Shown: positions 61,718 to 64,000 of the stretch, piece after piece
Position numbering within the stretch: position 1 is the stretch's first letter
How the letters are laid out: every line of letters begins with the position of its first letter
Assembly: GCA_933228895.1 (NCBI GenBank)
Contig: OW121854.1
Coordinates: 10,791,131 to 10,855,130, forward strand
Direction: 5' to 3'
Source: Platycnemis pennipes
Taxonomy: Eukaryota; Arthropoda; Insecta; Odonata; Platycnemididae
DNA length: 64,000 nt
Program-made: the position numbers and the translations under genes
The notes under the pieces: model-generated
What the model saw: only the letters and a program-made list of their open reading frames with translations
What the model was told of the DNA's origin: nothing
Databases searched by the model: none

Positions 61718-64000
61718 TCATCATCATTGGTCAACAATCCTAGGATTGGTTTGACGCAGCTTTCCACTCGTTTCTTCTATCGGCCAACCTTTTCATTGTG
61801 ACGTAATTCTTCTCTTTTACATTCTTCACGACCTGTTCCATGTATCTCATACGAGGCCTGCCTTTTCCAATCTTCCCGTTCACTTTTCCCTCGACGATAG
61901 TCTTCATCAGGCCATCGTGTCTCAAGATATGACCGATTAAGTTTTCCCTTCTTCTTTTTAGAGTTGTCAGCAGACTTCTCTTTTCTCCTACTCTTCTTAG
62001 CACTTCCTCGTTACTTACTCGGTCGATCCATTTAATCTTCAGCATTCTTCTGTAACACCACATTTCAAATGCTTCTACCCTTTTCTTCTCCGCTGCTGTC
62101 ATCGTCCATGATTCACTGCCGTAAAGAAAAATGCTCCAGATGTATGTTCTGATGAACTGTTTTCTTACTTCTATGCTTGTATTTCCTGCTGTAAGTAGAT
62201 TCTTCTTCTGAAAGAATGCCCGCTTTGCCTGGGCTATTCTACTCACTATTTCTTTCTTGCTTCGTCCATCGTTGGTTACTCTGCTTCCCAGGTAACAGAA
62301 CTCTTTCACCTCTTCCAGTTTCTGTTTTCCTAGTTTAACGTTGGTTTTCGCCTCTTCTCTTTTGCTGCACACCAATATCTTAGTCTTCTTCTTATTGATC
62401 TCCAGCTGATATCTCGCCATAGTCCTTTCCAGGGTCGTTAGCATCTTATTCAGCTCCTTCTCTGTCTCTGCTATGAGAGCTATGTCATCAGCGAATCGTA
62501 GCATACTGATTGTTTCTCCGTGGATTTTCACTCCAGAACACTTCTCCTTGACTTCATTTATGGCTCTCTCGATGTAAACATTAAAAATTACGGGAGACAG
62601 TGCGCAGCCTTGTCTCACTCCTTTCCTTATTCTTGCCTCTTCACAGCTGGATCCAGATTTAATTACAGCAACTTGGTTTTTGTACAGACTGTGTATAATT
62701 CTTCGGTCATTGTAGGACACTCCAATTCCCTTCAGAATTCCAAGCATTGAATCCCAATCCACGTTGTCAAAGGCCTTCTCTAAATCCACAAATGCAATGA
62801 AGGTCGGTTTGTTCTTCTCCATTCTCTTCTCTATGAGTAGCCTAAGGGCCAATATTGCTTCCCTTGTACCCTTACTTTTCCTGAATCCGAATTGATCTTC
62901 ATCCAGGAACTCCTCTGCTCTTCGTTCTATTCTTCTGTAGATGATCCTGGTCAGTATCTTTGATGCATGTGTCGTCAGGCTTATAGTCCTGAAATTTTCG
63001 CATTTCTCCGCTCTCTTCTTCTTGGGAATAGGAATGATGATGTTTTTCTCGAAGTCCCTTGGAATTTCCCCTGTTGAATACATGTCGCAGATGGTTTTGT
63101 AGAGATGAATTAATGTCTTCTCTCCTGCATTTTTAATTAGTTCTGCAGGGACATCATCAATACCTGAGGCCTTATTCATCCGAAGATCCCTTACTGCAGC
63201 GTCGAATTCCGATCTTAATATTGATGCCCCCATATCATCTATTTCCACTTCGCTTTCCTCTTCAATAGCTTTTGTGCTGAGATTTTTTCCATTGTATAGC
63301 TCTTCCAGATATTCTTTCCACCTCTTCACTTTGTCCTCGTTTTCAATCAAAATTCCTCCATTCTTGTCCCTTATGGCATTGCCTCTTGCGCTCCGTTCCT
63401 TGAAGTGGTTCCTCACTATGCTGTAGGCCGCTTCCACCTTTCCAAGTGCAAGGTTGCTTTGTACATCTTCGCAAAGATTTTTCAACCACAGCTCTCTAGC
63501 TTTCCTTGCTTTGCGACTTATTTCGTTCCTTATTCTTTTGTAGCAGAGCTGCCCTTCTTCAGTTTTCGCATTCTTGTACTTTCTTCTTTCTTCAATCAAT
63601 TCTAAGACTTCCTCCGTGATCCATGGCTTCTTCTTGGCAACTTTTCTTCTTCCAAGAACTTCTTTTGCGGCTTCCTGTAGTCCACATTTAATGTTTTCCC
63701 AACGCTCTTCCACTGATTTCTCATTCAGGTTCTCTCCTATGTTGTTTCCCACTGCTTTTTGAAATGCCAACTGATGTTGAGCCTCCTTTAGTTTTTCTAC
63801 TTGCCATATATTCTTCTTTGTTTTCTTCAATTTCTTGAATTTTAGATGGCATTTCATCATCACTAAATTATGGTCACTGTCGATGTCTGCCCCAGGGTAG
63901 CTTTTGCAGTCCTTCACTTGGTTTCTAAATCTCTGCTTCACTAAAATGTAGTCTATTTGGCATCTTCTTCTGTCTCCTGGCATTTTCCATCCAAAATATA
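61718..64000 (-). mobile_element. RTE/BovB-like LINE, runs off the window edge
   Basis: The 3' end is (ATC)n/(GAT)n at 61718-61732, only a few bases after the stop codon, the compact 3' end typical of RTE elements. The body is a single open frame. Other, broken copies are at 10788-13065 and 24320-25312. It interrupts a LINE A fragment, so it is among the youngest insertions here. Confidence 0.9.
61740..64000 (-). CDS. RTE-type endonuclease/reverse transcriptase (partial, frame open to window edge)
   Basis: At least 750 uninterrupted codons with a TAG stop at 61740-61742. The frame continues upstream of the internal ATG at 63981-63983 to the window end (YFGWKMPGD), so the true N terminus lies outside. 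Counting from that ATG: QIDYIL 9-14 and DSDHN 35-39 (end of the AP endonuclease), a Lys/Arg-rich linker, RT motifs IPIPKKKRAEKCENFRTISL about 316-335, DQFGFRKSKGT 362-372, VDLEKAFDNVDW 398-409, GVRQGCALSP 454-463, LRFADDIAL 494-502 and CYLGS near 563. The C-terminal RTE/BovB module is FLYGSESWT near 618, EMWCYRRML near 640, IGHILRHDG near 682 and KGRPRMRYMEQV near 706. All catalytic residues appear intact, so the copy may be competent if the 5' part is whole. Confidence 0.93.
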   Translation of the reverse strand, partial: YFGWKMPGDRRRCQIDYILVKQRFRNQVKDCKSYPGADIDSDHNLVMMKCHLKFKKLKKTKKNIWQVEKLKEAQHQLAFQKAVGNNIGENLNEKSVEERWENIKCGLQEAAKEVLGRRKVAKKKPWITEEVLELIEERRKYKNAKTEEGQLCYKRIRNEISRKARKARELWLKNLCEDVQSNLALGKVEAAYSIVRNHFKERSARGNAIRDKNGGILIENEDKVKRWKEYLEELYNGKNLSTKAIEEESEVEIDDMGASILRSEFDAAVRDLRMNKASGIDDVPAELIKNAGEKTLIHLYKTICDMYSTGEIPRDFEKNIIIPIPKKKRAEKCENFRTISLTTHASKILTRIIYRRIERRAEEFLDEDQFGFRKSKGTREAILALRLLIEKRMEKNKPTFIAFVDLEKAFDNVDWDSMLGILKGIGVSYNDRRIIHSLYKNQVAVIKSGSSCEEARIRKGVRQGCALSPVIFNVYIERAINEVKEKCSGVKIHGETISMLRFADDIALIAETEKELNKMLTTLERTMARYQLEINKKKTKILVCSKREEAKTNVKLGKQKLEEVKEFCYLGSRVTNDGRSKKEIVSRIAQAKRAFFQKKNLLTAGNTSIEVRKQFIRTYIWSIFLYGSESWTMTAAEKKRVEAFEMWCYRRMLKIKWIDRVSNEEVLRRVGEKRSLLTTLKRRRENLIGHILRHDGLMKTIVEGKVNGKIGKGRPRMRYMEQVVKNVKEKNYVTMKRLADRRNEWKAASNQS

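Noticed and set aside
1..64000. LTR retrotransposons, endogenous viruses or Polintons
   Set aside because: No long direct terminal repeats, primer-binding sites, integrase, protease, capsid or polymerase B motifs were seen.

Overview
The window is repeat-dominated nuclear DNA from an arthropod, most likely an insect; I cannot name the order or species. No rRNA gene, convincing tRNA gene, CRISPR array or bacterial-style operon is visible, and no host gene can be assigned with confidence. Almost everything recognisable is a transposable element, nested several layers deep and mostly broken.

The dominant component is a set of related non-LTR retrotransposons of the CR1/L2/Jockey superclade, split here into A, B and C by reverse transcriptase (RT) sequence. 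All end in the same 3' signature: a hairpin (CCCTGC..CACC-loop-GGTG..GCAGGG) followed by a (TGTAGA)n tail. Family A is at 1.4-2.1, 2.6-3.2, 3.7-6.3, 7.0-9.6, 14.2-14.8, 28.5-29.3, 40.1-42.0, 49.4-49.8, 52.2-53.7, 56.9-60.5 and 61.2-61.7 kb. Its best copy (56895-59660, minus) keeps a 794-codon endonuclease/RT frame that ends at one premature stop. Family B is scattered between 13.3 and 56.1 kb and family C is at 3.5, 6.4 and 22.1 kb. An unrelated RTE/BovB-like element at the right edge (61718-64000, minus) has a frame open to the window end and is the youngest-looking coding unit. Degenerate LINEs D (13.9-15.9 kb), E (split between 22.9 and 28.0 kb) and G (54.3 kb) and a Penelope-like remnant (29.4 kb) complete the retroelements.

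DNA transposons are the second layer. T1 has two inverted copies (11676-12943 and 33471-34741) with CACTGTAAAAAG ends, TA flanks and an interior full of one 12-bp quasi-palindromic word. T2 (19978-21638) is built the same way. A P-superfamily element (23005-27210) keeps a decayed THAP zinc finger and P/THAP9-type transposase blocks. A hAT remnant (45860-46673) has a perfect 8-bp target duplication. There are also a probable Helitron (36038-37913) with a MITE inside it, several fold-back MITEs, a tRNA-derived SINE with a 12-bp duplication (1502-1839) and a 180-bp SINE-like insert (55828-56007).

The most unusual large-scale pattern is that LINE copies here repeatedly exist as inverted duplicates sharing private mutations (4.3-9.0, 16.2-17.9 and 53.0-53.7 kb), which points to local inverted duplication or template switching rather than independent insertions. 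The most plausible undescribed entities are T1 and T2. The remaining gaps are AT-rich or mixed sequence in which I see no supportable gene, except a GC-rich possible host exon at 51802-52093.
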